Positions 56,535 to 64,000 of a DNA stretch of 64,000 nt are shown piece after piece. The stretch lies in contig NTJN01000002.1 of NCBI GenBank assembly GCA_002457515.1, positions 62,001 through 126,000 of the forward strand, given 5' to 3'. Position 1 is the stretch's first letter; each line of letters starts with the position of its first letter. The notes under the pieces were generated by a model that saw only the letters and a program-made list of their open reading frames with translations, did not search any database and was not told where the DNA came from. The DNA comes from Pelagibacterales bacterium MED-G40. GTDB lineage: Bacteria > Pseudomonadota > Alphaproteobacteria > Pelagibacterales > Pelagibacteraceae. Position numbers and translations under genes: made by a program.

Positions 56535-57187
56535 ATTAATGAAGTTTTATCTTTAATGTATTTTTGAATTTCTTCCTGCAAATCTTTCTCTTTGTCTTTA
56601 AAAAAATGATTTGCATTTTTAATTTCTGAAAAAATAACTTCAATTCCTTTTTGACTTTTAATTCTTTTATCTAGTTCTTCTATACTTTCTTTGGTAACTA
56701 ATTCATCTGTACTACTATAAATAATTTGCCCAGAAGTAGGACAAGGAGCAAGAAAAGAAAAATCATATACATTTGGTTGTGGAGAAATTGCTATAAAATT
56801 ATTCACTTCTGGTCTTCTCATTATTAATTGCATACAAATTAAAGCTCCAAAAGAAAAACCAGAAACCCAACACTGGCTATAATCTAAATTTTCTCTTTCA
56901 ATCCAATCAAGCGCAGCAGCAGCATCAGATAGTTCACCTTGACCATTGTCAAAAACTCCTTCACTTTTTCCTACACCTCTAAAATTAATTTTGACTACAG
57001 AGAATCCACATTCCAAAAATGTATTATATGTTAGTTGTACAACTCTATTATTCATTGTTCCTCCATATTGCGGATGAGGTTGAAGAACTATTGCAACTGG
57101 AGAACCAAACTTTGGGTTTTTATAATATTTACCTTCAAGTCGTCCAGCTGGTCCAGGTATAAAAATTTCTGTGCTTTTTGGTTTCAT
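56531..57187 (-). CDS. Alpha/beta hydrolase (COG2945 type)
   Basis: A 218-residue cytoplasmic alpha/beta hydrolase. The HPHPQYGGTMNNRVV oxyanion region, NFRGVGKSEG, nucleophile S112 in SGFSFGA, the acid in YSSTDELV and the final His in NANHFF are present. This is the small serine-hydrolase family sometimes annotated as a dienelactone-hydrolase relative; substrate unknown. It is divergent from the iscR-suf operon across 131 bases, which contain the IscR-type site. Confidence 0.85.
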   Translation of the reverse strand: MKPKSTEIFIPGPAGRLEGKYYKNPKFGSPVAIVLQPHPQYGGTMNNRVVQLTYNTFLECGFSVVKINFRGVGKSEGVFDNGQGELSDAAAALDWIERENLDYSQCWVSGFSFGALICMQLIMRRPEVNNFIAISPQPNVYDFSFLAPCPTSGQIIYSSTDELVTKESIEELDKRIKSQKGIEVIFSEIKNANHFFKDKEKDLQEEIQKYIKDKTSLI

Positions 57188-57265
57188 CGATTAGTAATGA
57201 TAACTATTTTCAAAAAAAAAATAGATTTATAGCACGTTTTATCCGCGGCAAATTTCTTTTTATTA

Positions 57266-57291
57266 AAGTTGACTATTTTACTCGGAATAAG
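57266..57291 (+). promoter_or_regulatory. IscR-type operator/promoter before iscR-suf
   Basis: The core GTTGACTATTTTACTCGGA, with flanking AA and ATAAG, resembles the Type 1 (cluster-loaded) IscR site of enterobacterial iscR promoters, where TTGAC also serves as the -35. TTGACT is at 57269-57274, about 45 bases before the iscR ATG. This predicts Fe-S-dependent autorepression of the operon. Confidence 0.65.
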
Positions 57292-57318
57292 TAAAAAACA
57301 TTGAAAATATTAGATAAT

Positions 57319-57747
57319 ATGAAACTTACTACTAAAGGAAGATACGCGGTTATGGCAATGGCTGATTTGGCAGCTAATCAAAATGGCAAACCTGTTAGTC
57401 TTACAGATATATCTTTAAGGCAAAACATATCACTTCATTACCTTGAGCAACTTTTTTTAAAATTGAAAAATGAAAAACTTGTAAAAAGTATTCGTGGGGC
57501 ATCAGGAGGTTATTTATTAGATAAAAACCCAAAAGAAATAAGAATTTCTAACATCATTTTTGCAGTTGATGAAAAAGTTAAAACTTTAAATTGCAAAAAA
57601 GAATCAAAAAAAGGCTGCAATGGAAAAACCGTGAAGTGTATTACTCATAATTTATGGGATGACTTAGAAAAACACATAAATGAATTTTTTGAAAAGGTTA
57701 GTCTAAATGATTTAGTTAAAGAGAACAAAATAGAAATAAATAAATGA
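57319..57747 (+). CDS. iscR: Rrf2 family regulator, IscR-like
   Basis: A 142-residue winged-helix repressor. [18 protein letters not shown] opens the DNA-binding domain, which includes the [10 protein letters not shown] recognition helix and the [11 protein letters not shown] wing. Cysteines C92, C100 and C107 with H110 match the C-C-C-H ligand set for a 2Fe-2S cluster, with slightly longer loops than the E. coli C92/C98/C104/H107 arrangement. The ATG at 57319 aligns with other IscR starts; a TTG at 57301 would add six residues. It overlaps sufB by ATGA and has an IscR-like site upstream. Confidence 0.92.
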   Translation: MKLTTKGRYAVMAMADLAANQNGKPVSLTDISLRQNISLHYLEQLFLKLKNEKLVKSIRGASGGYLLDKNPKEIRISNIIFAVDEKVKTLNCKKESKKGCNGKTVKCITHNLWDDLEKHINEFFEKVSLNDLVKENKIEINK

Positions 57748-59180
57748 AAAATCAAAATATAAATACAAATCAGGAATATAAATACGGTTTTACAACTGAT
57801 ATTGAAAATATCAAAGCTCCTAAAGGACTTAACGAGGATGTAATTAAATTTATTTCAAATATTAAAAAAGAACCTAAATGGATGCTTGATTGGAGATTAA
57901 AAGCTTATAAAAGATTAAAAAGTTTAAAAGAGCCTAATTGGCAAAAACCAAAATACCCCAAAATCAATTATCAGGATCTTTACTATTATTCTGCTCCAAA
58001 AAGCATGAAAGATAAACCAAAAAGTTTAGATGAAGTAGATCCAAAATTGATAGAAACATATAACAAATTGGGAATCCCTTTAAATGAACAAAAAAAATTA
58101 AGTGGAGTAGCTGTTGATGCAGTATTTGACTCTGTATCAGTAGCGACAACATTTAAAGAAGAATTGACTAAAAAAGGTATAATCTTTTGTCCAATTTCTG
58201 AAGCAATACAAAAACATCCAGATCTAGTAAAAAAATATTTAGGTTCAGTTATTCCTTTAACAGATCATTACTTTGCAACTCTTAATTCTGCAGTGTTTAC
58301 AGATGGATCTTTCGTTTACATACCGCCAAACGTAAGATGCCCAATGGAACTATCAACTTATTTTAGAATAAATGCTTCTGAAACAGGTCAGTTCGAAAGA
58401 ACTTTAATAATAGCAGATAAAAATAGTTATGTAAGTTATTTAGAAGGATGCACGGCACCCATGAGAGATGAAAATCAACTTCATGCAGCTAATGTCGAAT
58501 TAGTAGCACTAGATGATGCAGAAATAAAATATTCAACTGTTCAAAATTGGTATCCAGGTGACAAAAATGGAAAAGGGGGGATATATAATTTTGTTACTAA
58601 AAGGGGAGCCTGCAGAGGAAAAAATTCTAAAATTTCTTGGACACAAGTCGAAACAGGCTCAGCAATTACATGGAAATACCCTAGCTGCATTTTGCAAGGC
58701 GATAACTCAGTTGGAGAATTTTATTCTATAGCTATTACAAACAATCACCAAAAAGCTGATACTGGTACAAAAATGATTCATCTAGGTAAAAATACTAAAA
58801 GCAAAATTATTTCTAAGGGTATATCTGCTGGTCAAGCAGACAACACTTATAGAGGATTAGTTGATATATCAAGAAAAGCTCTTAATTCTAGAAATTATAC
58901 TCAGTGCGATTCATTATTAATGGGAAATAAATGTGGAGCTCATACGGTTCCATACATAAAAAACAAAAATGCTTCCTCTACTGTTGAGCATGAAGCAACT
59001 ACATCAAAAATAAATGAGGAACAATTATATTATTGCAATCAAAGAGGTTTAAACCAAGAGGAGGCTGTAAGTTTAATAGTTAATGGCTTTTGTAAAGAGG
59101 TACTCCAACAATTACCTATGGAGTTTGCAGTAGAAGCTCAAAAATTGGTCGGTATCAGCCTAGAAGGAAGTGTGGGTTAA
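57744..59180 (+). CDS. sufB: Fe-S assembly scaffold protein SufB
   Basis: A 478-residue SufB, the scaffold on which SufBC2D builds clusters. Conserved blocks include [52 protein letters not shown], the SYRGLVDIS-type [32 protein letters not shown] (with the sulfur-accepting Cys region) and EHEATTSKI. Length is close to E. coli SufB (495). It is the first structural gene of the operon. Confidence 0.97.
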   Translation: MKNQNINTNQEYKYGFTTDIENIKAPKGLNEDVIKFISNIKKEPKWMLDWRLKAYKRLKSLKEPNWQKPKYPKINYQDLYYYSAPKSMKDKPKSLDEVDPKLIETYNKLGIPLNEQKKLSGVAVDAVFDSVSVATTFKEELTKKGIIFCPISEAIQKHPDLVKKYLGSVIPLTDHYFATLNSAVFTDGSFVYIPPNVRCPMELSTYFRINASETGQFERTLIIADKNSYVSYLEGCTAPMRDENQLHAANVELVALDDAEIKYSTVQNWYPGDKNGKGGIYNFVTKRGACRGKNSKISWTQVETGSAITWKYPSCILQGDNSVGEFYSIAITNNHQKADTGTKMIHLGKNTKSKIISKGISAGQADNTYRGLVDISRKALNSRNYTQCDSLLMGNKCGAHTVPYIKNKNASSTVEHEATTSKINEEQLYYCNQRGLNQEEAVSLIVNGFCKEVLQQLPMEFAVEAQKLVGISLEGSVG

Positions 59181-59611
59181 TGGAAAATAGATTTCATTTG
59201 GCAATACCCGCTGGAGATTTAGATAAGGCAATTAAATTTTATTGTGAAGTTCTAGGTTGCCAAAGAGGAAATTCAGAGTTTAAATACCCTGATGCATGGG
59301 CTGACATTAATTTTTGGGGAAATGAGTTAACTTTACATGCAACAGACCCAGATAATAAAAATGTGAGTGAACGCCACAATGTAGACATGGGAAATGTTAC
59401 TGTCCCACATTTTGGTGTGCATTTAGATGGCAAAACATTTCAAAAGTTAAAAAAAAGACTGTTCGATAAAAAGATAAAATTTATCGACCCTCCATATATA
59501 AGATTTAAAGGAGAGGACATTGAACAAGAAACTATGTTTCTAGAAGATCCAAATGGTAATTGTATGGAAATTAAAACAATGAAAAATCCTAGTAAACTTT
59601 TCAAAAAATAA
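59180..59611 (+). CDS. VOC (glyoxalase/bleomycin-resistance fold) protein inside the suf operon
   Basis: A 143-residue single-domain protein of the vicinal oxygen chelate superfamily. H6 (RFHLAIPAGDLDKAIKFY), a His in VPHFGVHLD and the late Glu in PNGNCMEIK fit the usual metal-ligand positions, and FLEDPNGNCMEIKTM is a typical VOC ending. It overlaps the sufB stop by one base and lies nine bases before sufE, so it is translated as part of the cluster-assembly operon. I do not know its reaction; a link to Fe-S assembly is contextual inference. Confidence 0.82.
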   Translation: MENRFHLAIPAGDLDKAIKFYCEVLGCQRGNSEFKYPDAWADINFWGNELTLHATDPDNKNVSERHNVDMGNVTVPHFGVHLDGKTFQKLKKRLFDKKIKFIDPPYIRFKGEDIEQETMFLEDPNGNCMEIKTMKNPSKLFKK

Positions 59612-59620
59612 AAAAAGATT

Positions 59621-60034
59621 ATGAATTTAGAAAGTAAACTTAACGAATATAAAAGCAATATAGATGAACTCAAAGCTGTTGAGAGTTTAGAGGTATATAG
59701 GTGGCTGATGTCTTTAGGAGAAAAATTGAACGACGATCCTCTAAGCGAAGAAAAAAGAGTAGAAAAAAATAAAGTTAAAAAATGTCAATTTGATTTATTC
59801 GTTGATTATGAAAATGGAAAATTTAAAGCTTGGAGCAAGGCAATGGTTGCAGCGGGATATGCATATGTATTACTAGATATATTTAATTCTTTAGAATTGG
59901 ACCAAGCAAAAAAAATCACTGTAGATGATTTTAAAAAAATAAAGATGGACGAGCTACTTACCATGAATAGAAAAACTGGTTTTTTTGAAATGATTGAAAT
60001 GATGATCGATAAACTTAAAAATGTTAGAAATTAA
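59621..60034 (+). CDS. sufE: Cysteine desulfurase sulfur acceptor SufE
   Basis: A 137-residue SufE that takes persulfide from SufS and passes it to SufB. The acceptor cysteine is C55 in NKVKKCQFDLFVD, and the W-SKAMVAAGYAYVLLDIF helix and C-terminal MNRKTGFFEMIEMM match the family. Its end overlaps the start of sufC by 14 bases. Confidence 0.94.
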   Translation: MNLESKLNEYKSNIDELKAVESLEVYRWLMSLGEKLNDDPLSEEKRVEKNKVKKCQFDLFVDYENGKFKAWSKAMVAAGYAYVLLDIFNSLELDQAKKITVDDFKKIKMDELLTMNRKTGFFEMIEMMIDKLKNVRN

Positions 60035-60755
60035 AAATTTAAAAGCATCAATTAATAATAAAGATATACTCAAAGGATTGAATTTAAAAATTCAATCTGG
60101 AGAAGTTCATGCGATAATGGGACCGAATGGCTCTGGCAAAAGTACTTTGGCAAATGTTTTGTCAGGAAAAAATGGTTATGAAGTTACTGGCGAGTTAAAT
60201 TACAAAGGAGAAAATATTAAAGATATTCCGATAGAGGAAAGAGCTCAAAAAGGAATTTTCTTAGCTTTTCAATATCCTTTAGAAATTCCAGGGGTTAATA
60301 CGAATAACTTTTTAAAAACATCTTTAAACTCAGTCAGAAAAGCAAAGGGTGAAAAAGAAATTGACACGATATCATTTTTAAAACTAGTCAAAGAGAAAGC
60401 AAGCGAACTAGGAATAGATGAGAAGATACTTTCAAGACAATTAAATGTTGGTTTTTCTGGAGGCGAAAAAAAGAAGAATGAAATATTACAAATGAAAATT
60501 TTAAATCCTTATTTGGCTATTTTAGATGAGACAGACTCAGGTTTGGATATAGATGCTTTAAAAACAATAGCTAATGGAGTTAACTCGTCAAGAGACAAAG
60601 AAAAGTCTTTTTTAATAATTACTCACTATCAGAGATTGCTCGATTATATAAAGCCAGATCATGTACATGTATTATCAGACGGAAAAATTATTAAATCTGG
60701 AAAGCATGATTTAGCTAAACAATTAGAAAAAACTGGCTATAAAAAAATACAATAA
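60021..60755 (+). CDS. sufC: Fe-S assembly ATPase SufC
   Basis: A 244-residue ABC-type soluble ATPase of the SufBC2D complex. Walker A GPNGSGKST (residues 34-42), signature SGGEKKKNE, Walker B LAILDETDSGLDIDAL and the switch His in LIITHYQRLL are intact. It ends one base into sufD. Confidence 0.97.
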   Translation: MLEIKNLKASINNKDILKGLNLKIQSGEVHAIMGPNGSGKSTLANVLSGKNGYEVTGELNYKGENIKDIPIEERAQKGIFLAFQYPLEIPGVNTNNFLKTSLNSVRKAKGEKEIDTISFLKLVKEKASELGIDEKILSRQLNVGFSGGEKKKNEILQMKILNPYLAILDETDSGLDIDALKTIANGVNSSRDKEKSFLIITHYQRLLDYIKPDHVHVLSDGKIIKSGKHDLAKQLEKTGYKKIQ

Positions 60756-61999
60756 TGAATTTTGAGATAAAATCTGAAGAAATAAATAAATTTAAAGAAA
60801 TTTCGCAAGAGGAAAAAGATTTTAGAATTAAGAATCTTAAATATTTTAATAATATTGGCCTTCCAAGCAAAAAATTAGAAGACTGGAAATTTACCGATTT
60901 AAGAGAAATTATAAGTAATAATTTCAAAAAATTGGATACTTTTCAAAAAAATGAGAAATTTAGTAATTTTAAAATACTCAAAGATTTTGAACATAATTAT
61001 ATTATATTATTAAATGGAAGTTTGAACTCATTTGATTTTAGCTTTGAGGACTCGAGTAAAATAAAGATAGAAAATTATACAGAGAAAAATCTTAAATACG
61101 AAGATAATAAAAATTCTTTAGTGAATTTAAATCATGCACTATTCACTAATGGCTACTCTTTAGAAGTGGAGAGTAATTATAAATTTAATAAGGTCGTTAT
61201 AATATATAATTTTTTTTCAGAAAATGTTGAAAATCAAATAATAAATAAAAAAAACAAAATATTGGTAAAAAAAAATTCAGAATTACACTTAATTGATTAC
61301 ACTATAAATAAATCCAAGTTTGTGTGTAATAACTATGAAGAAATAACACTAGAAGAAAACTCTATTTTAAAAAATATTTCACTTCAAAAAGATAGAAGCG
61401 ATGGTTACTTCCACAAATTTTCAAAAAATAAACTTAACAAAGGATCAAAATATAATCAGTTATTATTTTCATCAGGTCTTAAATTCAATAAATTAGACTT
61501 AGAAGCTGACCTTTTAGGTGAAGATACTGAATGCAATATACAGGCGGCTCTTTATTTAAACCAAAACCAACATCAGGAAATTAAAACTAGAATTAATCAT
61601 TTAGCTCCAAATTCTAAGAGTTATCAAAAAATTAAAAACGTTCTTAATTCTAATGCAAAAGGTATTTATCAAGGAAAAATTTATGTCAAAGATATTGCTC
61701 AAAAAACAGATGCTTATCAATTGAGCAAGGCTCTATTATTAAATGATGATACTGAGTTTAATTCGAAACCTGAATTAGAAATATATGCAGACGATGTAAA
61801 ATGCTCTCATGGCTCAACATCAGGAAATGTGGAGGAGGACTCTTTGTATTATCTAATGACAAGAGGACTTAGTAGAAAAGAGTCTTTAAGGCTTCTTATC
61901 AATGGCTTTTTAAATGATATTGTAGATGTCATTAAGAGCAATACAATAAAAGATTTTATAAGTTCAAATCTTGAAAAACAAATTTATGAATATAAATAA
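60755..61999 (+). CDS. sufD: Fe-S assembly protein SufD
   Basis: A 414-residue SufB paralogue forming the SufBC2D heterocomplex. The N-terminus has GLPSKKLEDWKFTDLREI; the beta-helix core is Asn/Lys-rich and diverged; the C-terminal KPELEIYADDVKCSHGSTSGNVEEDSLYYLMTRGL block is diagnostic, with the conserved CSHG cysteine and histidine. It overlaps sufS by 14 bases. Confidence 0.95.
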   Translation: MNFEIKSEEINKFKEISQEEKDFRIKNLKYFNNIGLPSKKLEDWKFTDLREIISNNFKKLDTFQKNEKFSNFKILKDFEHNYIILLNGSLNSFDFSFEDSSKIKIENYTEKNLKYEDNKNSLVNLNHALFTNGYSLEVESNYKFNKVVIIYNFFSENVENQIINKKNKILVKKNSELHLIDYTINKSKFVCNNYEEITLEENSILKNISLQKDRSDGYFHKFSKNKLNKGSKYNQLLFSSGLKFNKLDLEADLLGEDTECNIQAALYLNQNQHQEIKTRINHLAPNSKSYQKIKNVLNSNAKGIYQGKIYVKDIAQKTDAYQLSKALLLNDDTEFNSKPELEIYADDVKCSHGSTSGNVEEDSLYYLMTRGLSRKESLRLLINGFLNDIVDVIKSNTIKDFISSNLEKQIYEYK

Positions 62000-63203
62000 T
62001 GTCAAATCTGAATTTCCTATTCTTCAGGAAAAACTTAAAGGAAAGCCTTTAATTTATCTTGATAGTGCTAATTCCGCACAAAAACCCAAAAGTGTTATAG
62101 ATAGAATTTCTAAATTTTATAAAAAAGAATTTTCTAACATAGGAAGAAGCGTTCATAAACTTGCTGTGACTGCAACTAATCGTTTTGAGGAAACAAGAGA
62201 CCTAGTAAAAAAATATCTAAACGCAAAGTCTAGAGAAGAGATTATTTTTACTAAAAATGCTACTGAGGCAATTAATTTAGTTGCTTCAAGTTATGGGGAA
62301 AAATTTATTCAAAGAGGTGATGAAATTTTACTAACTGAATTGGAGCATCACGCTAATTATGTACCGTGGCATTTTTTAAGAGAAAAAAAAGGAGCAATCA
62401 TTAAGTTTGCAAAGTGTAATGACAAGGGCGAAGTAGAGATTGACGAAATTAAAAAATTAATAACAAGTAAAACAAAAATAATTGCAGTTACTCATTTATC
62501 AAATGTAACTGGAGCAATTTTACCTATAAAAAAAATTGTCGATTTGGCTAAAAGTAAAAAAATTCCTGTAGTAGTCGACGGATGTCAAGGAGCCCCACAT
62601 CTTCCTTTAGATGTTCAAGAACTCGGTTGCGACTTTTACGCAATATCCTGTCATAAAATGTACGGCCCAACTGGAGTTGGTATTCTATATGCTAAAAAAA
62701 AATGGACAGATATATTACCACCTTATCAAGGCGGAGGAGGGATGATTGAGGAAGTTAAAAAAGAAAGTATCACTTTTCCAAAAAGTCCTACAAAGTTTGA
62801 GGCTGGAACTTTGCAAACTGCTGAAGTAGTAGGTTTCTCAGAGTCCATAAAATTTATCGAAAATATAGGAATTAAAAATATAATGGAACACGAAAAAAAA
62901 ATTACTGAATATGGAATCGAAAAACTGAAAAGAAATAACTCGGTAAAAATAATAGGAGAACCCAAGGATAGAGGATCAATTATTTCATTTACAATTAAAG
63001 GCATACATCCTCATGATATAGCTACAATTTTGGATGATGATGGTGTTGCGATTAGAGCTGGTCATCACTGCTGTCAAATTTTTCACGAGAAAATTGGAGT
63101 AGCAGCAACTGCAAGAGCTTCTATAGGTATTTATAACGACAAAGATGATATAGATATGTTATGTAAAGCAATAGATAACTGCAAAAAGATATTTAAAATT
63201 TAA
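61986..63203 (+). CDS. sufS: Cysteine desulfurase SufS
   Basis: A 405-residue PLP enzyme releasing sulfur from cysteine. The PLP lysine is K224 in SCHKMYGPTG; the persulfide cysteine is C362 in RAGHHCCQ, with the short active-site loop typical of group II desulfurases that need a SufE or SufU partner. ELEHHANYVPW is present. I start at the ATG at 61986 (MNINNVKSEFPIL) rather than an upstream TTG at 61971; it overlaps sufD by 14 bases. Confidence 0.96.
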   Translation: MNINNVKSEFPILQEKLKGKPLIYLDSANSAQKPKSVIDRISKFYKKEFSNIGRSVHKLAVTATNRFEETRDLVKKYLNAKSREEIIFTKNATEAINLVASSYGEKFIQRGDEILLTELEHHANYVPWHFLREKKGAIIKFAKCNDKGEVEIDEIKKLITSKTKIIAVTHLSNVTGAILPIKKIVDLAKSKKIPVVVDGCQGAPHLPLDVQELGCDFYAISCHKMYGPTGVGILYAKKKWTDILPPYQGGGGMIEEVKKESITFPKSPTKFEAGTLQTAEVVGFSESIKFIENIGIKNIMEHEKKITEYGIEKLKRNNSVKIIGEPKDRGSIISFTIKGIHPHDIATILDDDGVAIRAGHHCCQIFHEKIGVAATARASIGIYNDKDDIDMLCKAIDNCKKIFKI

Positions 63204-63647
63204 ATGGAATTAAAAGAACTATATCAAGAAATAATTTTAGACCATGGAAAAAATCCTAGAAATAAAGGAAGATGTAATGAGTTTAATTCTGATGCTGAAG
63301 GATACAATCCTCTTTGTGGAGATAAAGTACACATTTATTTGAAAGTGGGGAAAAACAAAGAAGTTCAAGACTCTAGTTTTGAAGGTGAAGGTTGCGCAAT
63401 TTCACTTGCATCTGCCTCTATACTTACAGAAATAATTAAGGGAAGAGATTACAACGTCGCAAAAAAAATTATTGAAGATTTTTTAAATATGATAAAAAAT
63501 GAAGCTAAAATTACTATTAATAGTTTAAGTGATGAACAAAAAACTACACTCATGTCTTTGTCAGGAGTTAAACAATTTCCTATGAGAGTAAAATGTGCAA
63601 CAATGGCTTGGCACACCTTCGATTCTGCTTTGGAAGGCAAAAAGTAA
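63204..63647 (+). CDS. sufU: SufU-type Fe-S scaffold / sulfur-transfer protein
   Basis: A 147-residue IscU-fold protein of the SufU branch: LYQEIILDHGKNPRN at the start, C38 and D40 in NPLCGDK, C64 in GEGCAISLASAS and C131 in VKCATMAWHTF. It has the about 18-residue insertion characteristic of SufU and no LPPVK chaperone motif, so it is not IscU. In Bacillus SufU is the zinc-dependent sulfur acceptor for SufS. Its presence with sufE in the same operon is unusual. Confidence 0.9.
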   Translation: MELKELYQEIILDHGKNPRNKGRCNEFNSDAEGYNPLCGDKVHIYLKVGKNKEVQDSSFEGEGCAISLASASILTEIIKGRDYNVAKKIIEDFLNMIKNEAKITINSLSDEQKTTLMSLSGVKQFPMRVKCATMAWHTFDSALEGKK

Positions 63648-63648
63648 G

Positions 63649-63954
63649 ATGAGTGAATTAAAAGATAAAATTATTGCTGAAATTAAAACGTGTTATGATC
63701 CTGAAATTCCTGTAAATATATACGATCTTGGATTAATATATAAAATTGAAATCCTGGAAGGTAATAAAGTAAAGGTAGATATGACATTAACTTCACCAAA
63801 CTGCCCAGTTGCTGACTGGTTGCCAGAGTCAGTTAAACAAAGTATAAAGAGAGTAGAAGGCGTTGCTGATGTTGATCTTAAACTAGTTTGGGATCCCCCT
63901 TGGGACAAATCTAAAATGTCTGAGGCAGCCTTAATGGAGCTAAATTTAAATTAG
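63649..63954 (+). CDS. sufT: MIP18/DUF59 family protein, SufT-like
   Basis: A 101-residue DUF59 protein implicated in Fe-S maturation. YDPEIPVNIYDLGLIYKIEI, the conserved cysteine C52 in TSPNCPVADWLPE, and the C-terminal WDPPWDKSKMSEAALMEL are typical. I use the ATG at 63649, two bases after the sufU stop, rather than an in-frame upstream codon at 63595 inside sufU. Confidence 0.92.
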   Translation: MSELKDKIIAEIKTCYDPEIPVNIYDLGLIYKIEILEGNKVKVDMTLTSPNCPVADWLPESVKQSIKRVEGVADVDLKLVWDPPWDKSKMSEAALMELNLN

Positions 63955-63962
63955 AATAATTT

Positions 63963-64000
63963 ATGAATGAGCAAGTTATAAAGTTAAGTGATAATGCTGC
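63963..64000 (+). CDS. sufA: Start of a SufA/IscA-like A-type carrier, cut by the window end
   Basis: An ATG eight bases after sufT opens a frame reading MNEQVIKLSDNAA to the window edge. The VIKLSDNAA opening is the usual first strand and helix of A-type Fe-S carriers (SufA/IscA/ErpA, HesB family), and an A-type carrier is the expected last gene of an alphaproteobacterial suf operon. Only about 12 codons are visible, so the identity is inferred mainly from context. Confidence 0.55.
   Translation, partial: MNEQVIKLSDNA

Noticed and set aside
1-64000. tRNA or rRNA genes, CRISPR arrays, insertion sequences, phage or toxin-antitoxin modules
   Set aside because: No T-loop GTTCGA-type signature with a foldable cloverleaf, regularly spaced repeat, transposase or integrase motif was seen in any gap; all gaps are under 170 bases.

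Overview
This window reads as a stretch of a very AT-rich, streamlined alphaproteobacterial chromosome, most likely from the SAR11 (Pelagibacterales) lineage or a similarly reduced marine relative. The basis is the gene content and order (purN-purM-DUF2066-hdaA, lptF-lptG-lptD-surA-pdxA-rsmA, rpsF-rpsR-rplI-dnaB, an iscR-suf operon, an NDUFA12-type complex I subunit), the lysine/asparagine-rich proteins, and near-total coding coverage. Genes commonly touch or overlap through ATGA or TAATG. No gap reaches 300 bases. I see no tRNA, rRNA, CRISPR array, insertion sequence, prophage or integrase. The assignment rests on recognising families and synteny, not on a phylogeny.

Layout. 1-5.5 kb: 3' part of a glycerate-kinase-like P-loop kinase, tolC, recA, an AldB/ExaC-type aldehyde dehydrogenase and its DUF779 partner. 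5.5-9.5 kb: alaS convergent with icd. 9.5-17.4 kb (+): psd-pssA (phosphatidylethanolamine), rlmE, guaB (a CBS-less IMP dehydrogenase), a small TPR protein, guaA, panB, a YfgM-like protein and a BamB-like lipoprotein. 17.4-24.5 kb (-): rpsF-rpsR-rplI-dnaB, then an MMPL/RND protein, cvpA and purF. 24.5-27.1 kb (+): fabD-fabG-acpP-gmk. 27.1-34.4 kb (-): the outer-membrane assembly block lptF-lptG-lptD-surA followed by pdxA-rsmA. 34.5-42.8 kb: pepA-ndk, purM-purN, DUF2066, hdaA, aspS, an orphan NrdJ-C-terminus-like protein and NDUFA12. 42.8-48.3 kb: DUF2155, aroQ-accB-accC, thiS-thiG and an RNase E/G. 48.5-57.2 kb: mrcA, prfB (with an intact programmed frameshift), an AsmA-like protein, tyrS, anmK and an alpha/beta hydrolase. 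57.3-64 kb: iscR-sufB-VOC-sufE-sufC-sufD-sufS-sufU-sufT-sufA', cut by the right edge.

Functional themes are purine nucleotide synthesis (purF, purM, purN, guaB, guaA, gmk, ndk), envelope building (LPS transport, SurA, BamB-like, AsmA-like, PBP1A, phospholipid and fatty-acid synthesis), translation (alaS, aspS, tyrS, prfB, S6, S18, L9, rlmE, rsmA) and Fe-S cluster assembly. I do not see a clearly new multigene defence or mobile system. The points most worth a second look are small-scale: loss of domains or ligands in otherwise universal enzymes (IMPDH without CBS, RNase E/G without its zinc link, PurF without Fe-S cysteines), a VOC protein and both SufE and SufU inside one suf operon, a free-standing NrdJ-tail protein, mirror-image divergent promoters, a possible S6:S18 leader hairpin, and the near-universal interlocking of convergent stop codons.
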